Shown one piece after another: positions 42,702-53,087 of a DNA stretch of 64,000 nucleotides. A program made the translations under genes and the position numbers. The DNA lies in the NCBI GenBank assembly GCA_964036315.1, contig OZ038488.1, forward strand, positions 68,078,342-68,142,341. The letters run 5' to 3'. The stretch's first letter is position 1; every line of letters starts with the position of its first letter. The DNA is from Acanthosepion esculentum. Its lineage: Eukaryota > Mollusca > Cephalopoda > Sepiida > Sepiidae. A model generated the notes under the pieces. That model was not told the DNA's origin. It was given only the letters and a program-made list of their open reading frames with translations, and searched no databases.

Positions 42702-43603
42702 GAAGTGTCGCTATTTGGGGGAGGGTCCGTTTATTTATTTTTTTTTAAATTTTCTTTTAAAGTTTTATTTCAACAATGTCACCTTGGTAGTCCTAACTGT
42801 GTTTTTTTTTCTGCATTCTTAGTTGGGAGGGGAGAGAGGAGGGGCAAGGAGGGAAGGAAGAAATGGGAGTGGTGGGAAAAGAAAGCAATTAGCGATCATA
42901 ATTCCTATGACCTACGAACGTGGTCTTTTTTGGGGGGTGGGTAATGTAACATTTCATATGAAAGGAAACTTTTCTTGTTTTTACTTACCTGTTATGTCAG
43001 ACTGTTCGTTGAAGATGAAGGACGATCCGCGTGGTCAACCTAAGACGAAGGAAAAAGACGAGCTCTCCGTCGAGTCTTTTTTTTGTATCGTCTTAGCTGA
43101 GGAGGAAGTGACATAAGTCGGTAGTGATTGGTCAGCAGTGGCATTTATTGGCGGAGTCCATTTGTTGCGTGCTTCGCGTATTTTTTTTTTGTTTGTTTCA
43201 GGATCGCCTGCCGGAATAGTACTGTTTCGGTAGGGTCTCTTGGGCGAGCAAGTATGATGTTGGAAGACCCGAAACTTGCCATGCCAAGTCATAACATCAC
43301 TGACGAGGCGATCCTGAGCACTCATGGGAGTGTTTTCATAACAAAAGGGGTGATATTATAAACAGTGGCTGCTGCTGATAATACAATGCTCTTCAACTAG
43401 AATCGAGCTCTCCTTGCCACTGACGTCTTTCGTATAGTAAAAACGTTAAGAATTTCCCTTTCTCTCTGCCGTGCGACGATAGCTGGGGGTATATTCTCTG
43501 ACTGATGCTAAATTGGTCGGGTTTCTATCCAGGCTTGAAATAATCGGATGTCTAGCCACACTGATGAGCTGTGATACATCGAAGCAGTCTGTCTGTGGAT
43601 GAC

Positions 43604-43660
<57 letters not shown>

Positions 43661-43885
43661 TTATTTTTTAAAGATTGAATAAAAAATTATTTTTCATAAC
43701 ATGGCTGAAAATATCAATAATAAACTATTATTCAGAGATCTTCCGAGCAACGCCGGGTATCCCCGCTATTATTTAATAAATGAGATAGTTGGAATAATCG
43801 TCTCGTTGCCGTCTATCTGAAATTCAGAGGTGCTGCCTTATAATTTAGAGAGTAAAGAAAAAGAAAAACAATTTTGTAATGGCGT
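42600..43885. other. Mostly unassigned; (TA)n, (TG)n and one short inverted pair
   Basis: TA tract at 42667-42696 and TG tract at 43611-43662. CAGGATCGCCT (43199-43209) is complementary to AGGCGATCCTG (43306-43316). 43755-43780 has GCAACGCCGGGTATCCCCGC, the kind of phrase seen at the ends of worn transposons. No gene recognised. Confidence 0.4.
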
Positions 43886-43890
43886 AAATA

Positions 43891-44340
43891 TTAGGTCATT
43901 GCAAAAGTTCGTGCCGGATTAGAAAATTAAAACCAAAATTTTACATTCTCACAAAAAAAAAACAAAAAAAATACAATTTTTAGTCAAGTATATTGTCTCC
44001 CTTATCTTTAACAACTGTCTCCTATCGTTCTAAATGCTCGTTGATGTCATTTTCTTAGAAAAGTCGGGTTTTTTGTTGGAAAAAGGTTGTGATGTAGTTT
44101 TCGACTGTACAGAGTCAGTTTTTTTTGTCATTTAAATTGTTCTGTAGAGACCAGAACAAATGAAAATCGAGTCTGGAGAATACGGTGGGTGCTGGAGGGT
44201 TTTCACGTCTGTTTTGTAAGATGCAAATAACACCTTTTCGATTTGTCAAAATCGGCCTTATTTCTTGAATCCAAGTCTCTTCAATTAGTCGAAGGCAATT
44301 GATATATTTTTCTTATAATCGGCATCACCTCAAGCAAGGC
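43891..44340 (-). mobile_element. Mariner fragment, 3' half with inverted terminus
   Basis: The outer end TTAGGTCATTGCAAAAGTTC plus GTGCCGG is a typical mariner terminus. Minus strand encodes PPAPTVFSRLDFHLFWSLQN, NLNDKKN, a stop, TVENYITTFFQQKTRLF, NINEHLER-type and ETVVKDKGDNILD. This matches the mariner C-terminus (PYSPDLAPSDYHLF.SLQN.L, then ...FF..K...FY..GI..L..RW). The third catalytic Asp lies in the SRLDFH region. Stops are frequent. Confidence 0.8.
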
Positions 44341-44344
44341 GGTA

Positions 44345-44625
44345 AAGACGCTAAACACAAGAAGAATTAGGAACAGAAACATTAATAATGAGCGGAAAGA
44401 GAAAAGAGTAATCAGGAGTACAGTAGATAGCGATTGTATTTAAGTTTTTGCAGATTAAAGTTGGGGCAAGGAGGGAGTTCCATAAGCGAGAAGTGCGAGA
44501 AAAGAAACTGTTAACATAGAACTTACGGCGACATCTTGCCAGCTCAACTGTAAATTGATGAGATCTCGACGCCTGCCTAGTACTGCGCTTAAATTCATAA
44601 AGCCTCGATTTGCAAACCCTTAGAA
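44345..44625 (-). mobile_element. LINE-C fragment, RT C-terminus
   Basis: Minus strand: SHQFTVELARCRRKFYVNSF, FSRTSRLWNSLLAPTLICKN. This is the SFFPRTSRLWNSLP block of LINE-C. The downstream 3' UTR includes TTCTTGTGTTTAGCGTC, shared with 21.2 kb and 32.4 kb. It seems to interrupt the mariner on either side. Confidence 0.75.
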
Positions 44626-44689
44626 ATCTCTTCCGTCGAAATCTTCGGTTTATTCTTCACGATGGAAAGCAGAGCGCCTTCATCGACGC

Positions 44690-44895
44690 CGGATGGTTGC
44701 CCTTTGAAGAGCTGAAGCACGGTCTAAATAAACCTTCTGAATGTTTTTTGTTTTTTTTGGGTTTTTTGCCGCAGTTTCCACGTCTACTCGTTTACGAAAT
44801 TCATAGAGAAAATATGGCGTAAGTGTAATATTTCATCTTACATTTTTCAGGCATTCGTTTGTTGACAAAAGATCAACATTCAACAGAATGACTCT
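44690..44895 (-). pseudogene. Possible mariner transposase N-terminal remnant
   Basis: Minus strand MPEKCKMKYYTYAIFSL, then after a shift YEFRKRVDVETAAKNPKK. This resembles the opening of mariner HTH domains (...LLYEFKRGxxAAETARNI...). It lies upstream of the mariner 3' half on the same strand with a LINE-C piece between, so it may be the same element. The similarity is short. Confidence 0.35.
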
Positions 44896-45024
44896 CAACT
44901 AAACGATGAAAGGTTTCCTTCTCGAAATCAGCACCAAAACAAACCTGTTGTGGCCATTTTATATATTAATAAAGAACAGCAGACACACTTTTGCAGTGAT
45001 CTGATTGTAATGACAAAAGTACGC

Positions 45025-45178
45025 AGGTGTAGACTTTAAGAAAACTTTATTCAACTGAGAATACAAGATTCCCGTATAGTGTTCTTTTATAATCCCAGTA
45101 AACAAAAATGACTCTCTGAAAGAGGAGAGTAGCAAAACAAGGGGAGACCAATCTTGATTATTCATAACACTGATATTT
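45025..45178 (+). repeat. Dispersed repeat pair, copy 2
   Basis: The counterpart of 31425-31578: AAAACTTTATTCAACTGAGA, GTAGCAAAACAAGGGGAGAC and CTTGATTATTCATAACA. Confidence 0.85.
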
Positions 45179-45302
45179 TATAATATAAAAGGAAAATGAA
45201 TGAAAAAAAAGAAAATCCTTTGCATAAAATAATAGTATCCGTGAAATAATATGTTTATTTAATGAAATAAAATTTTTATTTTTAAAGAACATAAATATCT
45301 CG

Positions 45303-45675
45303 TTGTTAAATAATGGTTTAACACTATTATTTTTTTTAGTGGCAGTGTATTTGACTCAGACCTTCTGAGGCTGACCTTGGGGTTAGCTGGTAGACAAAAT
45401 AGGGATGTGGATTTTCACTGGCTGAGCCGAACGTGGGAATGTTAGAGTTAGAAAGTGTTTTCGAGGAATTAAGTTTTACGCGTCGAAGAATGTAGCCGTG
45501 TTAATTTCGTGTGCGGGGAACTTGATATCCAGTGGGGTGACCCCACTGGCTAGCTAAAAATGTACACATCGACTTGTTAATAAAATAGATAAATTTGAAA
45601 TCCCTTTGTTAATGTTTTCATTTTACCTCCGAACTAAAAACCAACTAGCGATCACCCGGCCGAGAGAAGATAGAG
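45303..45675 (+). repeat. LTR-like dispersed repeat, copy 2
   Basis: The counterpart of 39903-40290; see that entry for shared blocks. TGACCCCACTGGCTAGC at 45538-45554 is the best conserved part. Confidence 0.55.
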
Positions 45676-45741
45676 AAGATAACTTTATTATGATCGCTTC
45701 AAGGCCGTCAAGCAAAAGTAACCCACAGCACGAGGCTGTGG

Positions 45742-46735
45742 GGATATCTTTCCTTTTATGTGCTTTGTCCTTTCAGGAAATAGGCGATCATGGCTCTCTA
45801 ACTCCCTCTGTCCCTTGTACCGACGAAAGTATTCAGTACATCGTTATAGTAATTCCTTTTCTTTTCTTTTTTTATGTGACAAATCCTTTCAGGAGGTAGG
45901 CGATCATGGCTCTCCACCTCCCTCTATCCCTTGCAGCTCTCAACAAGTTCCTTCCCTCTGCTTCCTCCCCCAGAACACATTCTGTCATCCACTTGCTTAA
46001 GTTCGCCAGGTATGTCACGCGTCGTTTTCCCTTGTCTCTCTTTCCCTCTATTCGATCCATGAGTATCAGATTCTCCAGGCCCTCCGTCCTCATTATGTGT
46101 CCCAGAAACTTCAGCTGCCTCATCCTGATATTAAGTATAAGCAACCTAAGATCTCATCATTGCTCACACGCTCGGTCCATGATATCCTTAGCATCCTTCT
46201 GTAGAAACACGTCTCTGACGCGTCTTCATCTTTGAGGTAATCGTCCAACATTCGCTGCCGTGAAGGAGGACAGATGTCACGTAACAGCTCAGTATTCTTT
46301 TCTTTATTTCCAAAGAAATCCTCCTGTCTCGCAATACTCTGTTCAGCTTTTGGAATGGGTCCTTGGTCATCGCAATACGTCTACGGATCTTAGTGTCGCA
46401 CTTACCGTCCTCTGTCAAGACGCTTTCCAGTTATTTAAACTTCCACGTCTGCTTGATTCTAGTGTTCCCAACCTTCAGATCGCATTTTGGGCTCATCCTC
46501 TTACTGATGACCATGAACTCCGTCTTCTGGTAGTTTATGCGTAGTCCCTTCTTCTCACTATCCGTCGCTACCTTCTGTAGGAGGTTTTGTAATTTCATTT
46601 CCGTGTCTGCTATCAGTATTGTGTCATCTGCGTATCTTATGTTGTTAAGATTTTGGCCGCCAATGCTAAATCCCGGTTGGGTTTCCAGTTCTCTCAGAAT
46701 TGCTTCGCTGTATAGGTTGAACACTCCACATGACT
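45742..46735 (-). mobile_element. LINE-R copy, RT active site to 3' end, largest preserved piece
   Basis: Minus strand from 46724: MFNLYSEAILRELETQPGFS, IGGQNLNNIRYADDTILIAD (intact YADD), TEMKLQNLLQKVATDSEKKG, LRINYQKTEFMVISKRMSPK-CDLKVGNTRIKQTWKFK. Then MTEDGKCDTKIRRRIAMTKD, LNRVLRDRRISLEIKKRILS-CYVTSVLLHGSECWTI, and after a frameshift and deletion NIRMRQLKFLGHIMRTEGLE, RIEGKRDKGKRRVTYLANLS-KWMTECVLGEEAEGRNLL. The 3' end at about 45820 abuts a second LINE-R 3' end (45742-45820), so one tail was inserted into, or joined to, another. The endonuclease domain is absent. Confidence 0.92.
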
Positions 46736-46904
46736 AACGCAGAGTTAGTAGACCTCAAACTATGACCACTCGCGCCGGTGGAAATTACGCGTGTCTTTCT
46801 TTGTTATAAGTCATGTGACTGGTTTAACGCTTTAGAGTAATATTTGCTATCATTTTTATTTATTTAATTTATTATTGATTGATTTATTTATTTATTTTTT
46901 ACAG

Positions 46905-47039
46905 CTCTACCTCCAGCAGTCAAGTCTTCCGCCCAGAGAAGACGGCATTCGTGGATTTAAAGCATCCCAAAAGCGATCGGCAAAACAGTCGCGTCCAATT
47001 TACCTCAAATCTTACACTGAGAAGGATTCGGATAAATGA
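46905..47039 (+). other. Possible 3' exon with splice-acceptor-like start
   Basis: A pyrimidine-rich TTTATTTATTTTTTACAG (46888-46905) is followed by a roughly 135-base segment of balanced base composition. It is open in two frames: one reading LYLQQSSLPPREDGIRGFKA and on to TEKDSDK stop, the other SSSQVFRPEKTAFVDLKHPK and on to INDVYFL stop. Neither product is recognised. It may be part of a decayed transposable element instead. Confidence 0.25.
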
Positions 47040-47044
47040 CGTTT

Positions 47045-47380
47045 ACTTCCTCTAACTAATCACGTGACTGTCTCAGCCAATGAATGACCAAGGCAACATT
47101 AATATATTTTATCGCTACCAGAGACCATAATCTCTTTCAACATTTTTTCCATATTATCAGATTAAATTTTTTTGGACCACGAATGATGTTGGTGCTAGGA
47201 ACAGTAATTTATTCATTTTTTTTTTTCAGTCCTAAATACAAAATTATATTGTACCTTAATTAATTTTACTGATGGTGTGTCTAATACATAGATTTCATTG
47301 CATTTATTGATAAAATGTTTAAAATTTTTCTGGTATCCGAGATGGTATCGGAAAGGTTCCAGATGAGAGAAAATATATAT
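47045..47380. other. Unassigned stretch
   Basis: AT-rich, no feature recognised. GTTTCCGATACCATCTCGTA at 48238-48257 is an inverted echo of GAGATGGTATCGGAAAGGTT (47339-47358). Confidence 0.4.
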
Positions 47381-47384
47381 TTAA

Positions 47385-47477
47385 CTTTTTCTTCTTTTAT
47401 ATGCCGTGTACTTCAGGACGTAGACAACCATGGCCCTTCACTCCTTCCTGTTCTTTGTAGGTCTTAATAAGTTTGTC
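47385..47477 (-). mobile_element. LINE-R 3' end fragment
   Basis: + strand TTTTATATGCCGTGTACTTC, AGGACGTAGACAACCATGGC and TCTTAATAAGTTTGTC match the LINE-R 3' termini at 4.46 kb and 45.9 kb. Confidence 0.7.
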
Positions 47478-47528
47478 ACATGTTTTTAATGAAACTTGTA
47501 CAAAAGAGGGATTTCTGCCTAAATATGC

Positions 47529-47532
<4 letters not shown>

Positions 47533-47602
<70 letters not shown>

Positions 47603-47640
47603 AAAAGACTTAAACACTGTTTAAGTCTTTTTATTATATC
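47533..47640. repeat. (TA)n tract ending in a perfect palindrome
   Basis: TAATAAAAAGACTTAAACA (47598-47616) and its exact complement (47618-47636) flank a single C, directly after about 65 bases of TA. Confidence 0.95.
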
Positions 47641-47750
47641 CTTACTCTGTCCTGGACATTGAGTTCTACCTGGATCATATCCTCTTGGAATTATTTTTGT
47701 ACATATATGTATGTGTATATATAATTGTATGTGTATATTTACCACTAATA

Positions 47751-47753
47751 TTG

Positions 47754-47801
<48 letters not shown>
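47751..47801 (+). repeat. (CT)n(TA)n microsatellite
   Basis: A CT tract followed by a TA tract, directly before a dispersed repeat copy. Confidence 0.95.
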
Positions 47802-47804
<3 letters not shown>

Positions 47805-47808
<4 letters not shown>

Positions 47809-47970
47809 CGAAAATTATAACATAAATATGTTATGAAAATCACTACGGAAATAGCCATTTTGTTCTGAACACTTCTGGTGTCTTATCAAGTGATGCTATT
47901 GAATGTAGAATAAAGAGATTTAGAAGGTTCAAATCGACCAAACACCCCTCGATAGGGGAAAACGCTCTTA
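47805..47970 (+). repeat. Dispersed repeat pair, copy 2
   Basis: The counterpart of 42408-42595: TTCGAAAATTATAACATAAA, ACACTTCTGGTGTCTTATCA, GAATGTAGAATAAAGAG and CCAAACACCCCTCGATA. Confidence 0.85.
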
Positions 47971-47971
47971 C

Positions 47972-48131
47972 ATAATCTACAATGACCAATCAAAATACAA
48001 GTATATGAGAATTCAAAAAACTTGGCAACGAACCTTGGTTATAATACTTAATGCCTTGAAGTTAGGATTAGACTAAAATAGAAATCATTTTAACTAATTA
48101 ATATTAAATTTTCGTATAAAATTGAAAATTA

Positions 48132-48177
<46 letters not shown>

Positions 48178-48980
48178 CAGGAATATTAGCTGTGCACGCA
48201 TTTCTATTGACTAGTACATTTACAGCGATTAGAAACGTTTCCGATACCATCTCGTATAACATTGTAAGTTAAACTAAACTAATGAAAGGTTTACATCAGC
48301 TTGTAACAATCGGAAAACTAATTTGTTATCCTATCAACTTGAAAAGTCTAACCAGTAAAATAACTTATAATTAAGTTTGTCAGATCTGTCAAACAAAAAT
48401 TCAGGCCATCTTGTTTAAATGATTCCAATTGATATTTTTTAGTAAACGTGCAATTCGATTTAAGGACGGGATAAATTATTGGGGTTTCTTTGTAAATCCA
48501 AATGTTCTCAAGTACGTAACAATGAAAGTATTTATAATGTTACTGAACTTAATTTATTCTTGAAGCTGCCTTGATTGTTAGTATCGATGTTGCCGAAAAA
48601 TACTTCAAATAAAACATATACATTTCTGTACACAAAAGTCTTTTCAATTCTTTTAGTCGATATTATTGATTACAATTGTTTTGAAATTACCGTTAAGAAC
48701 ATCCCCATTCCAAATTTATAAACAGGTCCTACAGATGCATGCTGGGATTTCTTCCGAATCAATAAAAATAGACTACTCTCGGTCCCCACGCCCGCCACCG
48801 CATATTTTTGTTCTTTCTTGTGTTGAAGTCAGAAATCTATAACCCTTATGCATGTGAACTACAATTCTTGCTGTTGCTTTGCCTCGTTTTCATTTGCATA
48901 TATATTATTTGCTTAGTGTTATTTTGCTCTTTTCTTTTCCTTCCTTTTCTTATTATTTGCTGAGAATTTTGTCAATTAAA
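47972..48980. other. Unassigned AT-rich stretch with (TA)n at 48138-48174
   Basis: No gene or further repeat was recognised. Confidence 0.4.
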
Positions 48981-48984
48981 TATA

Positions 48985-49062
48985 GCCAATAACATACCTT
49001 TCCTTTAGGAAATGTATGAATCCGTCTCCCTCCTCCCCGGCTATGGGCAAAATAGCAAGACA
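48985..49062 (+). mobile_element. SINE-A body fragment
   Basis: ACATACCTTTCCTTTAGGAA, TGTATGAATCCGTCTCCC and ATAGCAAGACAGACTGG. Confidence 0.65.
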
Positions 49063-49204
49063 GACTGGTTTCAAAGACAAAAACAATTTTCCCTCCGACA
49101 CTATCATAGTAGATATTCTTATTGCTATGGACAGTGATAAGAGCATCAAGTACCTTTTGAAATCACACACAAACACACACACACGCACTAATACTCTCGA
49201 TTGT

Positions 49205-49402
49205 AAAATAAAAATTGTCACGTTGGAGTAATGGTTAGCGGCTCGGATTGAGGAATTGGAGGGCCGAGTTCGTTATATTCATATACATGCTAATACACTT
49301 AAAAGAAAAGAATCTGTCTCTTCTCCCCCTCCAGCTATGGGTAAAATAGCAAGACATAATTGGTCCTATACCCTTGGATGGTAACCAGTCTAGGAGAAGG
49401 AA
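49205..49402 (+). mobile_element. SINE-A copy, head and body
   Basis: GGAGTAATGGTTAGCGGCTC, GAGGAATTGGAGGGCCGAGT and TCGTTATATTCATATACATG, then the body. The part between B box and CGTTATATTC is shortened. After CAGTCTAGGAGAAGGAAACA it lacks the usual hairpin end. Confidence 0.82.
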
Positions 49403-49404
49403 AC

Positions 49405-50080
49405 ACTGAATTCAAACCGAATCGCACTATCCTAAAAGCGTGTGTCTATGGGGCTGGGGACTGCTTATGTATCCAAATTCCCACTGAAATTCTTACTATT
49501 GATTTGCACATCCGAATAAATACGACCTCTGCTACGCTTGATCGGCTTTCGTCTGGATGTGGATGGATGCGGCGTGTTCGTTTGATGGAGCCAGCTCAAC
49601 CGATCGGGTGAATGCCGGAACAGGTACAGGTATGGTTAAATTACTCCACAAAAAAAAAAGTGTTATAAATTTTTGTACATTTCTTCACTGGTGTCATGAT
49701 TTCTTTCTTTCTAACACGCTTTTTGTTCGTTTTTGGCGTTTTGCCGCTCATTCTGAACAACTGAAATTGCTGTCGCTTACTCGGCAGCTAACAGAGATTA
49801 AAATCTAATTACAACATTATATCTTAGCGTTGTAAAAACAAAAATTAACAAGGTCTCAAAAACAATGGATATTTAAGCAAAAGATCTATTTAACAACAGC
49901 GACCCCTTTTTAAATAATAAAACACCGAGCTTACTGTCTGGAATAATAAAAAAAAACGTCCGAAACAAAAGTTGTAAAAATAATGCAATCTTTAAAAACT
50001 CAATTATCGCGAATAAACAGACCTTTTAATACAAAAGGATATGAAACTCATAGATAATATCAAAACAATTTATTCAGTGT
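49405..50080. other. Unassigned stretch
   Basis: 49480-49640 is less AT-rich than average, but no coding similarity was recognised. Confidence 0.4.
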
Positions 50081-50084
50081 GGCG

Positions 50085-50310
50085 TTCATTACTTTTCAAT
50101 TACAGCCTCAACACGAAAAACCGGCATAATCCCTTGGCAAAATCCTCTTTCACGGAAGCCTTGAGTGCATCGACGTTAGGGAACTCTTGTTGGTGGCCTA
50201 TGCCAAAATAACCCACATGGCGTAGTATCGTGGGTTTAAGTTCGGGCTGAAGCAAGGTCAGAGGTCCTCTGAAGTGGCTATGTGACTTCGAACACCGCCT
50301 TAATTCCATA
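50085..50310 (-). pseudogene. Tc1/mariner-type transposase C-terminus
   Basis: Minus strand GHQQEFPNVDALKASVKEDF, AKGLCRFFVLRLEAVIEK before a stop. The pattern PNVDALKASV..E...........C..F..RLEAVI is the C-terminus of a mariner-like transposase family found in marine invertebrates. The upstream ORF text (GPLTLLQPELKP) is out of frame with the catalytic region. No catalytic residue remains. Confidence 0.6.
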
Positions 50311-50324
50311 CATATTTGCTCCTT

Positions 50325-50696
50325 GAGTTGTGGCCCGTACGATCACCTGAGTTAAGCAACATATAGCCTGGTCAGTACCTAGATGTGTGACCGCTTGGTA
50401 ATACCAGATGCTGTAAGCTTAGATGTGCGGATGAAGTAATGGATAATGGATCGAAATTGTTAATCGGAAAGCCGGGTTCCAATTCTATTTGGGTTCGTTA
50501 TATTCATTAACGCACAAATTTCCTTGGGAAATATAGGAATCCACCTATTCTCCCCCAGATATGGGTTAATTAGTAAGACTTGCATCGCTAAATCATTATA
50601 TCTCCAAGACAACAAAAAAATTCTTACAATCTAAAAATAATTTCTGGCTTTAAATAACCTTCAAAAAGGGTTGACAATCCGTAAAAAAACGAATCT
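50325..50696 (+). mobile_element. SINE-5S copy
   Basis: 5S-like head (TGGCCCGTACGATCACCTGA, GTTAAGCAACATATAGCCTG, GTCAGTACCTAGATGTGTGA, CCGCTTGGTAATACCAGATG, CTGTAAGCTTAG), then a tRNA/SINE-A-like part (GTAATGGATAATGG, GAAAGCCGGGTTCC, GTTCGTTATATTCATTAACG). The tail TTCAAAAAGGGTTGACAATC plus CGTAAAAAAACGAA matches the 3' end of the 5954-6310 copy. Confidence 0.88.
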
Positions 50697-50699
50697 AAC

Positions 50700-51105
50700 T
50701 ATCTGTCAGTCTGTCTGTATAGATATAAATGTGGATATAAAGCAAATAATCAGACATTAGCAACCGTATATACGTGCGTTAGCGTGCATACACACATAAG
50801 CGAATGAATATTTACTTAATTTAATATCAGATCTTCACAAAACTGTGCTCAATGTAGTCGGACAGAGCTATGAAGTATATATTAATAAATACGCATATAC
50901 CCACGTTTGTAGTGTAACTTAAAGTTTCATGGTTTTCCCAAGTCGTCATGCAAGAACTGGTGAATGAAAGACTTATTACAGTTGTTTTTAAAAAATACTG
51001 GGTCTCATGGGAGGAACGCTAAACTAAACGCAGATTCAAAGTTCAAAGTTAATATAAACTTAATATATTATTAGGGTGAATGTATATATATATACTTATC
51101 TATCT
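50700..51105. other. Unassigned stretch ending in (TATC)n
   Basis: A short TATC tract lies at 51098-51112. Nothing else was recognised. Confidence 0.4.
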
Positions 51106-51111
51106 ATCTAT

Positions 51112-51580
51112 CTTTGAAGTGTTGGCTTTGAGTAATGGCAGAACATGGTACCACAGGATCTTGTCGTAGTCATCAGCATCCACATTTTCTCCATGCTTGT
51201 GGAAAAATGAGGATATCTTTCTTAGTCAGAGACCCCGACATCTAAGACTGTGACCGGAGCTAGATCTTTGAACTTCAGTACTTCTTTGGCATTAACTGTT
51301 GATTTAGTGAGGTAAGGGGATGCCTTTTACATTCTGGTGTATTTAAGATCCGCTTTTTCCTCAGTATAGCTTTCTTCGGTATTTACTTCTTGTTGACCCC
51401 TGTCGCAGATTGGCTTAATTTAGGATAGCATTCCCCGAGCTTGTGATTTTCTTGAAATTGTAGACTGTGTGCAAGGATACACCAAATATGTCCGGAATAT
51501 TTATTTGAGCCGATCTGCGCACTAAGCGTTTCTAAAACCCTTCGCCGTTTATTCATCTGTAAAGACATTTCTCATTATAT
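51112..51580 (-). mobile_element. Tc1-like transposon relic
   Basis: Minus strand, in several frames: an HTH block INIPDIFGVSLHTVYNFKKI, a TVLDVGVSD strand (compare VMVLGVVSS) and FFHKHGENVDADDYDKILWY followed by HVLPLLKANT. This matches the Tc1-like order HTH, VLGV..., FF..G..V.A..Y...L...V.PWLKA. The segments between are collapsed. Confidence 0.6.
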
Positions 51581-51759
51581 TCTTGTAAAATAGGTACCTA
51601 TTTTTAATAGTTAAAGGAGTACTTTTTGCTTTGCGTTTGGTTTCGCATTATTTTGGGTGTTGGGAAATATTGTTCTGTATTTATGAAAACCCATAAATGA
51701 ACGCCAACATCACTGTGAAGACACAGAGAAACGGGAGCAAATGAGTTATTTTACAGGAA

Positions 51760-52790
51760 AAATTACGTCAGAAAAAAGTATTATGACACAGAAAACTTTG
51801 TTAGTAACAAAGAAAAGAATACTGAACTGTATGTACTATCAATCCTCCTATATTACAGTGAAGGCTGGACAATCTTTCACAGATGAAGAAGAGACTTGAA
51901 GCAGCAGAAATGTGGTCCTACTGAAGGATGCTGAGAATACCATGGACCGAAAATGTTCTAGAGACAATGGAAAAAATGACACCAGGAAGAGACACTTGAA
52001 ATTTAAAGTCATTAACTTATGAATGATATCTTCCTAAAATTTGAGCAAAATATGAAGAAACAGAAAAACTTCATTAGAAATAAAGAAAGGGATACTGAAC
52101 TGTTATTACCAGTCCTCCTATATTCCAGTGAATGCTGGACAATCTCCTCACAGATGAAGAGACTTGAAGCAGCAGAAATGTGGTCCTACTGAAGGATGCT
52201 GAGAATACCATGGACCGAAAATGTTCTAGAGACAATGGAAAAAATGACACCAGGAAGAGACACTTGAAATTTAAAGTCATTAACTTATGAATGATATCTT
52301 CCTAAAATTTGAGCAAAATATGAAGAAACAGAAAAACTTCATTAGAAATAAAGAAAGGGATACTGAACTGTTATTACAATCCTCCTATATTCCAGTGAAT
52401 GCTGAACAATCTCCTCACAGATGAAGAGACTTGAAGCAGCAGAAATGTGGTCCTACTGAAGGATGCTGAGAATACCATGGACCGAAAATGTTCTAGAGAC
52501 AATGGAAAAAATGACACCAGGAAGAGACACTTGAAATTTAAAGTCATTAACTTTTGAATGATATCTTCCTAAAATTTGAGCAAAATATGAAGAAACAGAA
52601 AAACTTCATTAGAAATAAAGAAAGGGATACTGAACTGTTATTACCAGTCCTCCTATATTCCAGTGAATGCTGAACAATCTCCTCACAGATGAAGAGACTT
52701 GAAGCAGCAGAAATGTGGTTCTACTGAAGGATGCTGAGAATACCATGAGCCGAACATGTGAGCAACAACGAAGTTTTAGAGAAAATGGAA
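51760..52790 (+). repeat. About 268-bp tandem array made of LINE-R sequence, four units
   Basis: GAATGATATCTTCCTAAAAT recurs at 52021, 52289 and 52556, so the unit is 267-268 bases. The first unit is partial and more diverged. Each unit contains the YSSECWTIS (TATTCCAGTGAATGCTGGAC) and EAAEMWSY blocks of LINE-R followed by ENVLETMEKMTPGRDT-like sequence. Units differ by only a few bases. Confidence 0.93.
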
Positions 52791-53062
52791 ACCAAAAAGA
52801 CACTTATATTTAACATCAGAAAGAGACAGTTGACATTTCCAGAGAGCATAACGAAGAAAGAGGGGTTAGTAAATTTGATACTCACAGGAGAGATTGAAGG
52901 CAAGAATGACAGAGAAAATCAGCGCATAACTTACCTAGCTCGTGCAAAACAGTTTGGAAGAGATATCAAAAAGACAACATTTTTTGAGAGCTACAAATGA
53001 TAGTAAATTATGGCTAACCATGATTGTCAACGTCATGAAGAGAGACGGAACACAGAAGAAGA
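52690..53062 (+). mobile_element. LINE-R 3' end following the tandem array
   Basis: SNNEVLEKMETKKTLIFNIR, KRQLTFPESITKKEGLVNLI, LTGEIEGKNDRENQRITYLA, then ESYKx, stop, LWLTMIVNVM. This supplies the region between the array and the LINE 3' end (GAGACGGAACACAGAAGAAG). Confidence 0.88.
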
Positions 53063-53087
53063 ATCCTGTCTGCGCTTCTATTAACCT

